Assembly (NCBI RefSeq): GCF_014334015.1
Contig: NZ_CP060488.1
Span: forward strand, 2,810,501-2,874,500
Direction: 5' to 3'
DNA length: 64,000 bases
DNA from: Bacteroides sp. M10
GTDB taxonomy: Bacteria > Bacteroidota > Bacteroidia > Bacteroidales > Bacteroidaceae
The notes below the pieces were generated by a model, which was not told the origin of the DNA, ran no database searches, and was given only the letters and a program-made list of their open reading frames with translations. The position numbers were made by a program, and so were the translations under genes. The first letter of the stretch is position 1. The number at the start of each line of letters is the position of its first letter. Positions 16,031 to 24,918 of this stretch are shown here, piece by piece.

Positions 16031-16972
16031 TTACAGAGCACCTACTTCTTTCAAAGCAGCGTTAGTTCCGTGAACAGCTTTTGCGCTAGCTGCGAACTTA
16101 GCTTTTTCGTCTTCGTTCAGGTTCAGTTCAACGATCTTTTCGATACCGTTCTTGCCAAGGATTACAGGAACACCGATGCAAAGATCTGATTCGCCGTATT
16201 CACCTTCCAATAATACAGAACAAGGAACCATCTTCTTTTGGTCGTGAAGGATAGATTCAACTACGAATGCTCCTGCTGCACCCGGTGCATACCATGCAGA
16301 AGTACCTAGCAATTTAGTCAGCGTAGCACCACCTACCATAGTAGCAGCAGCAACTTCTTCCAATTTCTCTGCAGAGATGAAATTAGCTACAGGCATACCT
16401 TTGTAAGTAGCGAAACGAGTCAAAGGAATCATCGTAGTATCACCGTGACCACCGATAACCATACCTTCTACTTCGTTAGCGTTGCAACCGATAGCTTGAG
16501 ACAAGAAATATTTGAAACGAGAGCTATCCAGAGCACCACCCATACCGATCACACGGTTTTTCGGCAAGCCCAGAGCTTTCAATGCCAAATAAGTCATTGT
16601 ATCCATTGGGTTGGAGATAACAACGATGATAGCGTTAGGAGAATATTTCAACAGGTTTTCTGCTACCGATTTAACGATACCAGCGTTCACACCGATCAGT
16701 TCTTCACGAGTCATACCCGGTTTACGAGGAATACCTGAAGTAATCACAACAACGTCAGAGTTAGCAGTTTGAGCATAGTCGTTCGTGCAGCCTACCAATG
16801 TAGTGTCGAAACCCAACAATTGAGCTGTCTGCATCATATCCATTGCTTTACCTTCTGAAACGCCTTCTTTAACGTCCAGCATTACTACTTCGTCTGCTAC
16901 TTCATTAAAAGCAAGTACATTTGCACATGTAGCACCTACGTTACCTGCGCCTACTACGGTTACTTTTGACAT
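16031..16972 (-). CDS. mdh: Malate dehydrogenase
   Basis: A 313-residue NAD-dependent dehydrogenase of the LDH-like MDH type. It converts malate and oxaloacetate, which in Bacteroides is part of the reductive branch to fumarate and succinate. The dinucleotide fold VGAGNVGATCANVLA is at the N-terminus. ITSGIPRKPGMTREEL contains the substrate-binding arginine loop. VISNPMDTMTYLALK and the catalytic VIGGHGDTTMIPLTR (His) follow. Codons are strongly biased (many GTA/GCA/AAC type), as expected for a highly expressed gene. It has its own terminator. Confidence 0.96.
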   Translation of the reverse strand: MSKVTVVGAGNVGATCANVLAFNEVADEVVMLDVKEGVSEGKAMDMMQTAQLLGFDTTLVGCTNDYAQTANSDVVVITSGIPRKPGMTREELIGVNAGIVKSVAENLLKYSPNAIIVVISNPMDTMTYLALKALGLPKNRVIGMGGALDSSRFKYFLSQAIGCNANEVEGMVIGGHGDTTMIPLTRFATYKGMPVANFISAEKLEEVAAATMVGGATLTKLLGTSAWYAPGAAGAFVVESILHDQKKMVPCSVLLEGEYGESDLCIGVPVILGKNGIEKIVELNLNEDEKAKFAASAKAVHGTNAALKEVGAL

Positions 16973-17021
16973 AATACTATATATTTAAAAAGTTGATAAT
17001 TTGTTTTATCTTTTAGCGCGA

Positions 17022-17029
17022 CAAAATTA
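17022..17029 (-). promoter_or_regulatory. -7 element of mdh promoter
   Basis: The minus strand reads TAATTTTG, matching TAnnTTTG, about 50 bp before the mdh ATG. The -33 is poorly matched. Confidence 0.5.
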
Positions 17030-17243
17030 CAACGATAATCCTGATTAAAGAAATTTTTCCGTAATAATTTTAGTTAAAGGTCGAAGTTCCCGATAATATA
17101 TAGGTATGATAAAAAGTTTGGGTGGAAGAAGCTGTTTTTTGCATGGTTATATACAGAATGTAGCTGCGTAAGAATGTACTATTATGGCAAATGATTCATT
17201 CAGCTATTTTTTTATAATTGCTTGCCTATTCGGAGTTACTTCG

Positions 17244-17353
17244 TTAGTTACTGTTACTTCGTTCCACTATAGTGTTCCGCAAGAATAACTATAGTGTCCC
17301 TTACGGATAACTATAGTGGAACGCAAGAGTAACTATAGTAGAACGAAGTAATA
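17244..17353. repeat. Four-unit intergenic ACTATAGT array, exact 22-bp period
   Basis: The palindrome ACTATAGT occurs at 17266, 17288, 17310 and 17332, always 22 bp apart. The stretches between share CGCAAGA and GGAACG-like segments. The outer flanks are inverted: TTACTTCGTTC before the first unit and GAACGAAGTAA after the last. The array can fold as one long cruciform or as several small hairpins. Confidence 0.85.
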
Positions 17354-17542
17354 ATAAGCAATGAGATTAATAATATTAGGCAGAGAAAGAAATAACGATA
17401 GTATCTTGATGGAGAATTTTTGGCAATACCTTTCAACCGTATGCTTGATTCATTTTTGTATGGAAAAAGAAGATACCAATTAAAGTGGCAGGGAACCTGG
17501 CAAGTTTTTTAAATAATGAACGAATAAAGTCCGAAAGCTTAT

Positions 17543-17550
17543 TATCTTTG
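17543..17550 (+). promoter_or_regulatory. -7 element for the ECF sigma gene
   Basis: TATCTTTG matches TAnnTTTG, 57 bp before the ATG. No matching -33 is visible. Confidence 0.45.
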
Positions 17551-17606
17551 TGCCAATCTGTTAATTGAAAGTTTAATGAACTGCTGAAAATATCGAAAAT
17601 ATCAAA

Positions 17607-18197
17607 ATGAAGTTCTGGGAATCAAATCATCAATCTGTTCAGGAAGGGGATATGCAATTTATTGCACTTTACAAATTCTACTATCAAGATTTGTATGCTT
17701 ATGGAGTGAGTTTGGGGTTCAATACCGAAGATGTGAAAGATGCAATTCAAGAAGTATATCTAAAATTGTATTTCAATGAGCGCCTGTGTATTGATGAGAA
17801 GAAAATAAAATTTTATTTGTTGCGTTCGGTTAGGAATCAGCTGATTGATTGGGAGCGTACAAAGAAAGATACATCTTCTATAGAAGAAGAGGAAAGGAGT
17901 TTTAAATTATCCGTATCCGTTGAAGAAAGCTTTATTTCTGATGAAGAAGACTTATTACTGAAAAAAAGGGTGAATAGAATTCTTGATTTGCTGACAGATC
18001 ATCAGCGGGAAATAGTCTATTTACATTTTATAGAGGAAATGCCTTATGAAGAGATTGCGGTAATGCTGGATATGAAAATTCAAACGGTGCGCGGACAAGT
18101 CTTTAAAGCGATGGAGAAATTAAGAAAACTGGATTCAAAAGATTATTTTCTGTTTTTTCTTATCTTATACCTGCATGGCGTTTCTGTCTTTAAATAA
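17607..18197 (+). CDS. ECF-type RNA polymerase sigma factor of the PUL
   Basis: A 196-residue sigma-70 family ECF factor. Region 2 reads ALYKFYYQDLYAYGVSLGF then DVKDAIQEVYLKLY. Region 4 reads LTDHQREIVYLHFIEEMPYEE followed by the helix-turn-helix IAVMLDMKIQTVRGQVFKA. There is a hydrophobic C-terminal tail (YFLFFLILYLHGVSVF), which is unusual length for this class. It precedes a FecR-type anti-sigma factor and a SusC receptor with an STN domain, the standard trans-envelope arrangement by which glycan binding outside releases the sigma factor. Confidence 0.93.
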   Translation: MKFWESNHQSVQEGDMQFIALYKFYYQDLYAYGVSLGFNTEDVKDAIQEVYLKLYFNERLCIDEKKIKFYLLRSVRNQLIDWERTKKDTSSIEEEERSFKLSVSVEESFISDEEDLLLKKRVNRILDLLTDHQREIVYLHFIEEMPYEEIAVMLDMKIQTVRGQVFKAMEKLRKLDSKDYFLFFLILYLHGVSVFK

Positions 18198-18223
18198 TTG
18201 AAAAAGAGTATTGTATACGGAAG

Positions 18224-18258
18224 GCGGGGAGCGTAAACCTATACCTCTCTGCTTTTTT
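18224..18258 (+). terminator. Possible terminator between sigma and anti-sigma genes
   Basis: GCGGGGAG at 18224-18231 pairs with CTCTCTGC at 18245-18252 (8 bp, two wobbles), followed by six T. The stem is moderate, so termination may be partial. Confidence 0.5.
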
Positions 18259-18341
18259 ATTTATTTTTTTGAGGAAAAAAGGAGATGAAAGGCATACGAA
18301 TCTCGTATATATAGTAAACAGGTCTTTAATTGAAATAAATA

Positions 18342-19484
18342 ATGAAAGAATATTCATCATATACTACAGCTGATTTTTTGAACGATGATTTATTTCTTTT
18401 CTGGTATTATTCCGGAGAAGGAGATTATTATCGAAAAATCATTGCCGATTGTCCCGATCGTGAGCCGTATTTAAAAGAAGCGATGGAGAGACTGGCGGCG
18501 TTAAAGTGGGAAAAGCCGGTTTTACCCCCAAAAGAAGTGGATAATGCTTGTTTGAAACTGGAACAAGCCATTCAAAATCGGAAAATGTCTCAACGTAAAT
18601 ATCGATTGTATAAGATGAGATGGTGGAGCGCTTCAGTTGCGGCAGCTATTCTTATCCTGTTTGTTTCGGTAGAGGTTATTTGGAAAAGTGCTCCGGCAAT
18701 TGATTATCTAGCTTTGTTGCAAGTGAATGACTCTGTGTTTATGAGTGGTAAAACGCAGCTTTTTGTTGACGATCAGTTGAAAGAAACTTTTGAAGGTAAT
18801 CCGGATTTGGCTTACGATCAAATGGCGACAGATGCTGGTGAAGGGGAATTTAATAAATTAGTTGTTTCGTATGGCAAACGTGCCCGTGTCACTCTTTGCG
18901 ATGGTACGAAAATATGGGCGAATGCAGGAACGGTGCTTCTATATCCAACACATTTTGAGGATAAGAAGCGTGAAATATATGTAGATGGAGAAATATATAT
19001 TGACGTGACTCCTAATCCGGAGAAACCTTTTATTATTAAGACGTCGGATATGGGAGTAAAAGTGTTGGGGACTTCTTTCAATGTTTCGGCTTATCGGGAA
19101 GATGTAGAGAAAAGTGTTGTGCTGGTTACAGGTAAAGTGGAGGTAACAGCATCTAATGGAGAATCTGTACGTATTTTACCCAATGACCGGTTCAGGCAAT
19201 CCACTGATAAATATGTGGTAGATAAAGTGAATGTGGAGGATTATGTGTCGTGGAAGGAGGGACGATTATCGTTTAAAAACACAGAGCTTGGCGGAATACT
19301 CAAACAACTGTCCAGATACTATAACGTAAGGATTGATTATGATAAACAACAACAAATCACTTGTAGCGGAAAACTGAATTTGGACGATACGATCGAACAG
19401 ATATTGAATACTATCACAGAAACGGCTCCTGTGATAATAAGTAAGGAAAACAATGTTTATAAAGTAACAATAAAGAAAAAATAG
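18342..19484 (+). CDS. FecR-family anti-sigma factor
   Basis: A 380-residue inner-membrane signalling protein. The N-terminal 90 residues are cytoplasmic and should bind the sigma factor. One membrane helix lies at about residues 91-112 (WWSASVAAAILILFVSVEVIW). The periplasmic FecR domain follows: RARVTLCDGTKIWANAGTVL, then GEIYIDVTPNPEKPFIIK and VKVLGTSFNVSAY. A C-terminal DUF4974-like domain ends the protein (FKNTELGGILKQLSRYYNV). It would receive the signal from the STN domain of the adjacent SusC receptor. Confidence 0.95.
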   Translation: MKEYSSYTTADFLNDDLFLFWYYSGEGDYYRKIIADCPDREPYLKEAMERLAALKWEKPVLPPKEVDNACLKLEQAIQNRKMSQRKYRLYKMRWWSASVAAAILILFVSVEVIWKSAPAIDYLALLQVNDSVFMSGKTQLFVDDQLKETFEGNPDLAYDQMATDAGEGEFNKLVVSYGKRARVTLCDGTKIWANAGTVLLYPTHFEDKKREIYVDGEIYIDVTPNPEKPFIIKTSDMGVKVLGTSFNVSAYREDVEKSVVLVTGKVEVTASNGESVRILPNDRFRQSTDKYVVDKVNVEDYVSWKEGRLSFKNTELGGILKQLSRYYNVRIDYDKQQQITCSGKLNLDDTIEQILNTITETAPVIISKENNVYKVTIKKK

Positions 19485-19609
19485 CCTATGATTAATATGT
19501 GAAAAACCATACTCTAATTTATCCTTTTGAGAGAGAAAGGATACCAGCCAGTTTTATTCGTAATAGAATAGCCTTAAAATATTGAAGTATAATTTTAATT
19601 CTTAAACAG

Positions 19610-22600
19610 ATGAATGAAAAACATCAAAAAAAGAATCACACTTGCCTAAGTGTGAGAAGGCCCTTTATATGCTTTTTTCTAGCATTGGGTGTGTTTCTGC
19701 TATCCGCTTTTCCTACTGAATTGTATGCCCAGAAGAAAACAATTACTTTGGACTATAAAGAGTTGGGACTAATGGAACTTTTTAAGAAGATAGAAGAAAA
19801 GAGTGATTATGTCTTTTTCTACTATGACGTATTGATAGATAAGGATGTGAAGGTTCCTGCACGTTTCAAAAACATGACAGTAGAGCAAATTCTGGATAAA
19901 GTTTTTGCTAACATGGAGCTTGCCTATAGCATTAATAAAAAACAGATAACTATTAAAAAGAAAGTATTGCAGGAAAAAACGAAGAAAGAAGGTCAAAGCT
20001 CTATTGTAAAAGGAGTGGTATTCGACCAGTCTCGTGAACCGTTGCCCGGAGTTAGTATTGTAGTGCAAGGTACTAATATCGGGACCGTCAGTGATCTTAA
20101 TGGAGCTTATTCCATTCATGTGCCTTCGGATGATTCGAAGATTATTTTCTCCTATATAGGTTTCGCTCCTGTGACTTATTCGGCAAAAGAAATGAATAAG
20201 CTGTCAGAAGTGGTGTTAGTTGAAGATACAAAAACAATTGATGAAGTGGTTGTGGTAGGATATACGACCCGTACACGTGAGAAATTAATCAGTTCCGTCT
20301 CGACTATAAACAATCAGGAATTAGTTAAGTCCACAGTCCCCAATCTGGAGAATGCGTTGACAGGGCGTGTGTCCGGAGTCTTTTCCCGTCAGACTAGTGC
20401 TGAACCGGGTTCAGATGGTGCCGATTTGAAAATTCGCGGTTTTGGTTCTGCTTTGGTGGTAGTAGATGGTATTCCGGGAAGAAATTACAGTGATATCGAT
20501 CCTTCCGAAATTGAATCCGTTTCCGTATTGAAAGATGCATCGGCTGCCGCTGTTTATGGGATGCAGGGAGCAAATGGAGTTATTCTTGTAACGACTAAAA
20601 GAGGAGGAAAAAACAAACCGACGACATTGGATATCAATACGCGCTTCGGATTGCAAATGCCTCATAACTATCCACAGCCTGCATCAACCCCGCTGTGGCA
20701 GACATTAGTTGGTGAATATTATGCTAATATGAAATTGATTAATGATAAGAACGCGGTAATTACTCCCGCTGATATGGCTACGCGTGACTATGCTTATAAT
20801 ACCAATTGGTATGAGGAAATGATAAAGAACGCTCCCATCACCCAGTCCAATATCAATATTTCGGGAGGCACAGATAAAGTCAGTTATTTTATTTCAGCCG
20901 GCTATTTATATCAGGGAGGTATTTGGTCAACAAATTCTACTGATAAGAATCGTTTCAATTTCCGTAGTAATTTGGATGCGGATATACTGAAAAACTTGAA
21001 GTTATCTGTCGGAGTGGGAGCTGTCATTAACAGTCTGAATTATCCGAGATCCGCTTCGTATGAGATAGCCCGCAAAATGAAAGATATGGCTCCGAATATT
21101 CCGGTAAAGTGGCCGGGGCATGACGACTATTATGCTTTTGGTGGGGAAGGTACGGTGAATCCGATGGCATTGGCGGATAAAGAGGCATCCGGATATTCCA
21201 AGAAAATAGCCAAGAATCTGAATGTGGATTTTTCTTTAGAGTATAAGGTTCCCTTTGTAGAGGGGCTTTCTTTGAAGGCTACGATGGGATATACGCAATC
21301 TGATTCGTGGAATAAGAACTGGAATATGAATATCGTTTATATGGGCTATCGGGAGGATGCGCAGGAATATTATGAGAGTGCTTCCGCCTCTAATGCCAAT
21401 AAAGCAAGTTTGAGTTTGGAAGATGGTTTTTCCTATAATATAACCGGACAAGGTTTTATCAATTATATCCGTTCGTTCGGGAATCATAATATAAACAGCG
21501 GACTGGTCTTTGAATTTTCGGATGCGGAAAACCGTTCTACTGTTACGTCTCGTGGAGAATTTCCTTCTACTGTGTTGGATATGATGGCGGGTGGAATTGC
21601 CAATAAACAAGTGACAAATAGTGAAGTTTTCCGTAAATACAGGACGGCTTCTTTCATCGGTCGTTTCTCTTATGATTACCGTTCCAAGTATTTTGTCGAT
21701 TTCAACTTTCGATATGATGGTGCCCAGTATTTTGCCGATAAGTGGGGTTTCTTTCCCTCTGCCTCTGTAGGATGGATGCTGACAAACGAAGAGTTTATGA
21801 ACCCGTTGAAGAAAGTCTTGAATGAGTTTAAAATTCGTGCCTCCTGGGGAGAATTGGGTGACTTGTCGGCTGCCAGTCAATATTATGCTAATAATGAGCA
21901 ATACTATTTTCAAAGCGGCTATCAATATCCGGGTACTCCGATGAATTTTGGTGACCGCACCATTTATGGATTAAATCCCACCTTGAATCCTAATCCGGAT
22001 TTTACATGGGCTACCTCGTCAATGATAAATGCGGGTGTTGATTTTAAGTTGTGGAATGGCTTGCTTAGCGGATCGGCAGATGTGTTCTATCGTCAGCGTA
22101 AGGGACTTCCGGCACAAAAGGCCAATGATAATGCAGGAGCATTGGCTACTTGGTATAACTTAGACCATGACAACACCCGCGGTTTTGAGTTCTCATTGAA
22201 TCATCAATATAAAATAGGAGAAGTCAACTATTTTGTCGGAGGAAACATGTCGTGGTCCAGAACCCGGAAAGGGAACATTGAGCACGGAAGATTTACAAGC
22301 GGTTATGACGAATGGAAATGGAACACTGAAGGACATTGGAATAACGTACGTTGGGGATATAACTGTATTGGACGTTATCAGTCGTATGGAGAAATAGCCA
22401 ATGCACCCATGCATAATAATTCGAATAATAACAGTGCCATATTGCCGGGTGACTTAAAGTATGAAGACTGGAATGGCGATGGCTATATTGACAATTATGA
22501 TCAACGTCCTATCGGAAGAAATGCTTATCCGGAGTTGGTATATGGTATTAATCTGGGACTTTCCTGGAAGGGAGTTGATTTCTCCATGTTCTGGCAGGGA

Positions 22601-23041
22601 GGGGCATTGTCGGACTTCCAGATCGGTGCTTTCGATATGGATGCTTTCCAGGAAGGAGCTACCAACCTGAACACTTGGGAATATTTTGGCGATCGTTGGC
22701 ATCGTGCCGATTATACTGATCCGAATTCTGAATGGATACCCGGGTATTTTCCGGCAGTCCGAGATTTTACATCAGTAACGATCAATCGTCTAAGTTCTAA
22801 TTTTTGGATGTGGAATGGAAGTTACATTCGTCTGAAAAATGTGGAATTGGGATATACTTTGCCACAACGAATTACCCAGAAGGCTAATATCAAACAGTTG
22901 AGGATTTATGCGAATCTTTATAACTGCCTGACCTTTTCCTCACAGAAATTCTTTGATCCGGAACAGCTTGAAAGTCAGTATTCGTTTGCCAGCTATCCGC
23001 AAATCATGTCATTTAATGTAGGTATAAATCTTAAATTCTAA
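19610..23041 (+). CDS. SusC-like TonB-dependent receptor with STN signalling domain
   Basis: A 1143-residue outer-membrane transporter that imports glycan fragments using TonB energy. After the signal region (ending near LYAQKK) comes an STN domain (residues about 45-110, TLDYKELGLMELFKKIEEK). A carboxypeptidase-regulatory-like domain follows (VKGVVFDQSREPLPGVSIVV). The TonB box/plug is DEVVVVGYTTRTREK, with IRGFGSALVVVDGIPGR, SVLKDASAAAVYGMQGANGV and VTTKRGG. The long beta-barrel ends in NVGINLKF. SusD lies 6 bp downstream. The STN domain links it to the upstream FecR/sigma pair. Confidence 0.97.
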   Translation: MNEKHQKKNHTCLSVRRPFICFFLALGVFLLSAFPTELYAQKKTITLDYKELGLMELFKKIEEKSDYVFFYYDVLIDKDVKVPARFKNMTVEQILDKVFANMELAYSINKKQITIKKKVLQEKTKKEGQSSIVKGVVFDQSREPLPGVSIVVQGTNIGTVSDLNGAYSIHVPSDDSKIIFSYIGFAPVTYSAKEMNKLSEVVLVEDTKTIDEVVVVGYTTRTREKLISSVSTINNQELVKSTVPNLENALTGRVSGVFSRQTSAEPGSDGADLKIRGFGSALVVVDGIPGRNYSDIDPSEIESVSVLKDASAAAVYGMQGANGVILVTTKRGGKNKPTTLDINTRFGLQMPHNYPQPASTPLWQTLVGEYYANMKLINDKNAVITPADMATRDYAYNTNWYEEMIKNAPITQSNINISGGTDKVSYFISAGYLYQGGIWSTNSTDKNRFNFRSNLDADILKNLKLSVGVGAVINSLNYPRSASYEIARKMKDMAPNIPVKWPGHDDYYAFGGEGTVNPMALADKEASGYSKKIAKNLNVDFSLEYKVPFVEGLSLKATMGYTQSDSWNKNWNMNIVYMGYREDAQEYYESASASNANKASLSLEDGFSYNITGQGFINYIRSFGNHNINSGLVFEFSDAENRSTVTSRGEFPSTVLDMMAGGIANKQVTNSEVFRKYRTASFIGRFSYDYRSKYFVDFNFRYDGAQYFADKWGFFPSASVGWMLTNEEFMNPLKKVLNEFKIRASWGELGDLSAASQYYANNEQYYFQSGYQYPGTPMNFGDRTIYGLNPTLNPNPDFTWATSSMINAGVDFKLWNGLLSGSADVFYRQRKGLPAQKANDNAGALATWYNLDHDNTRGFEFSLNHQYKIGEVNYFVGGNMSWSRTRKGNIEHGRFTSGYDEWKWNTEGHWNNVRWGYNCIGRYQSYGEIANAPMHNNSNNNSAILPGDLKYEDWNGDGYIDNYDQRPIGRNAYPELVYGINLGLSWKGVDFSMFWQGGALSDFQIGAFDMDAFQEGATNLNTWEYFGDRWHRADYTDPNSEWIPGYFPAVRDFTSVTINRLSSNFWMWNGSYIRLKNVELGYTLPQRITQKANIKQLRIYANLYNCLTFSSQKFFDPEQLESQYSFASYPQIMSFNVGINLKF

Positions 23042-23047
23042 CAGGTT

Positions 23048-24898
23048 ATGAAAGTAAAATCTATCATATATATGGTATTGGCATTGAGCTTGTGCTGTGG
23101 ATGTAGCGATTGGCTTACTGTCGATTCGAAAACCATTCTTAGTGAAGAGGACATTGCCAAATATCCCGAACTGGCAGAAGCACAGTTCTTATCCAATTAT
23201 GCGGAATTACGTAAATCAATTCATTGTATCGGTGACGGAGCAATGTCGTACAGGCAACATCATCTGGATGCTTTTACCGATGATGGAGCGAGCAATATTA
23301 CCTACGAGAATGGGGTCATGAGAAATAACACTCCGGGTACTGTTTTTGGAGGAGTCTTTTCTCAAAGCAAAGGTGAAATATTTGAGGCGGTATGGAATTA
23401 TAAGACAATCAATGTTGTAAATAAGTTTATCGCCACTTATAAGAATTCGGATAATGAAGGGGTGTTGAGTACAGTCGGTGAGGCTTATTTTATTCGTGCT
23501 TATCTGTATTTTGAGATGGTGAAACGATATGGGGGTGTGCCTTTGTATTCAAGTCCGTTGGATGATGTAAGCTCCATCAACAATCGTTCTACAGAGGAAA
23601 AATCCTGGGATTATATAAAAGATAACTTGGACTCGGCTCTTGTATTGCTTCCGAAAGTACAGCGTATTGCATCAGAAGATCGTGACCGTGCCAATCGGTA
23701 TACAGCTTTGGCGTTGAAGTCGAGGGCTATGTTGTATGCGGGGACTATTGCTAAGTATGGAAAAGTTTCAAATAATAGTTTCCAGGGAATCCGCAAAGAA
23801 ATGGCGAAAACATATTTATTGGAAGCGGCAAAAGCAGCAAAGGAAATCGTTGATGATGGTAAGTATGCGCTCTCTACTGAATTTGGCGATTTGTTTAATG
23901 GAAAAGATGAAAATAATAATGAGATAATTTTCCGTTTTGCTAATGTTGCCAAGACAGGAGTGGCTGTATATGAGGATTACTGGTATCAGTCTTATCGTAT
24001 TAAACGGGCCGGTTACTGTGCCTTTATGGTTCCTCCTTTAGATGTTGTCGAACAATTTGAAACATTAGACGGTAAGATTCAGCCATTGGATTATGCCGCT
24101 TCAAAGAATAATCCCGAAGATTTTTTTGCAAATCGTGATAAACGTCTGGATGCCACTGTTATTTATCCGGGAGGAGAGTTCTTGGGAGAACGTTTCTCTA
24201 TTTACCGGAAAACACTCGTAAAAAGGACAGATGGAACTACTGAAGAATATTCTTATGAAAAATCTGAAGATTGGATGGGAGCGGGGAAAGTGCCCGGTCA
24301 CGAAAAATACATGAAAAGTGGAGCAGATGGTATCTTCTTGAACCTTTCCGCCGCAGGAACTACTAACTGGGGATTTTTTCTGAAAAAAACACTGTATGGA
24401 GTGAAGAGGTTGGATGATTATCTTATACAAGAAAACGATCAGGATGCTGTCGTTATTCGGTATGGCGAGGTTATTTTAAATTTGGCTGAAGCTGCCGTTG
24501 AGCTTTCAACCTATGGAGTGAATGACTATTTAGCGGTTGCCCAAGTCGCTTTTGACCTATTGCGTAGTATACATGGAGGATTGCCTGCCAAAACGATGGA
24601 CTTGGAGGTTGTACGGCATGAACGCCGGATAGACTTGATGTATGAAGGATTCCGTTATTGGGACTTGAAGCGTTGGCGCATTGGGGAAGAAAAGATGCAC
24701 AATAAAACGTTGAAGGCTCTCTATCCCATTCTTCATATCGATGAAACAACTTCTCCTGCCTCCGTTTATTATACGTTGGAGAAAGTAGAAGCACCGGATT
24801 TGGCTACGAGAGTGAAATGGTTCGAGGAAAGAGACTATTATTGTCCGCTTCCTTTAAGCAAAAGCCCGGGTATCGTGCAGAATGACGGTTGGAATTGA
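23048..24898 (+). CDS. SusD-like glycan-binding lipoprotein
   Basis: A 616-residue RagB/SusD family lipoprotein that forms the lid of the adjacent SusC transporter on the cell surface. The lipobox LSLCCGC gives acylation at Cys in the signal peptide, followed by SDWLTV. YFIRAYLYFEMVKRYGGVPL is the hallmark TPR-like SusD motif. Near the C-terminus, EVVRHERRIDLMYEGFRYWDLKRW is the second family signature. It overlaps nothing, and is spaced 6 bp after SusC and 20 bp before the DUF3823 gene, which indicates one transcript. Confidence 0.97.
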   Translation: MKVKSIIYMVLALSLCCGCSDWLTVDSKTILSEEDIAKYPELAEAQFLSNYAELRKSIHCIGDGAMSYRQHHLDAFTDDGASNITYENGVMRNNTPGTVFGGVFSQSKGEIFEAVWNYKTINVVNKFIATYKNSDNEGVLSTVGEAYFIRAYLYFEMVKRYGGVPLYSSPLDDVSSINNRSTEEKSWDYIKDNLDSALVLLPKVQRIASEDRDRANRYTALALKSRAMLYAGTIAKYGKVSNNSFQGIRKEMAKTYLLEAAKAAKEIVDDGKYALSTEFGDLFNGKDENNNEIIFRFANVAKTGVAVYEDYWYQSYRIKRAGYCAFMVPPLDVVEQFETLDGKIQPLDYAASKNNPEDFFANRDKRLDATVIYPGGEFLGERFSIYRKTLVKRTDGTTEEYSYEKSEDWMGAGKVPGHEKYMKSGADGIFLNLSAAGTTNWGFFLKKTLYGVKRLDDYLIQENDQDAVVIRYGEVILNLAEAAVELSTYGVNDYLAVAQVAFDLLRSIHGGLPAKTMDLEVVRHERRIDLMYEGFRYWDLKRWRIGEEKMHNKTLKALYPILHIDETTSPASVYYTLEKVEAPDLATRVKWFEERDYYCPLPLSKSPGIVQNDGWN

Positions 24899-24918
24899 TA
24901 ACCCTAAAAGAAAAGAAT

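Larger units (their letters stand above)
16973..17606. other. Divergent intergenic region between mdh and the PUL sigma gene
   Basis: It contains the mdh -7 element, the 22-bp-period ACTATAGT array (17244-17353) and a -7 element for the sigma gene (17543-17550). A 40-codon ORF at 17361-17483 has no supporting signal. The rest is A/T-rich without recognisable features. Confidence 0.6.

Noticed and set aside
17361..17483. A 40-codon ORF (MRLIILGRERNN...) upstream of the sigma gene.
   Set aside because: It has no promoter or ribosome-binding context, no recognisable product, and lies in A/T-rich intergenic DNA.
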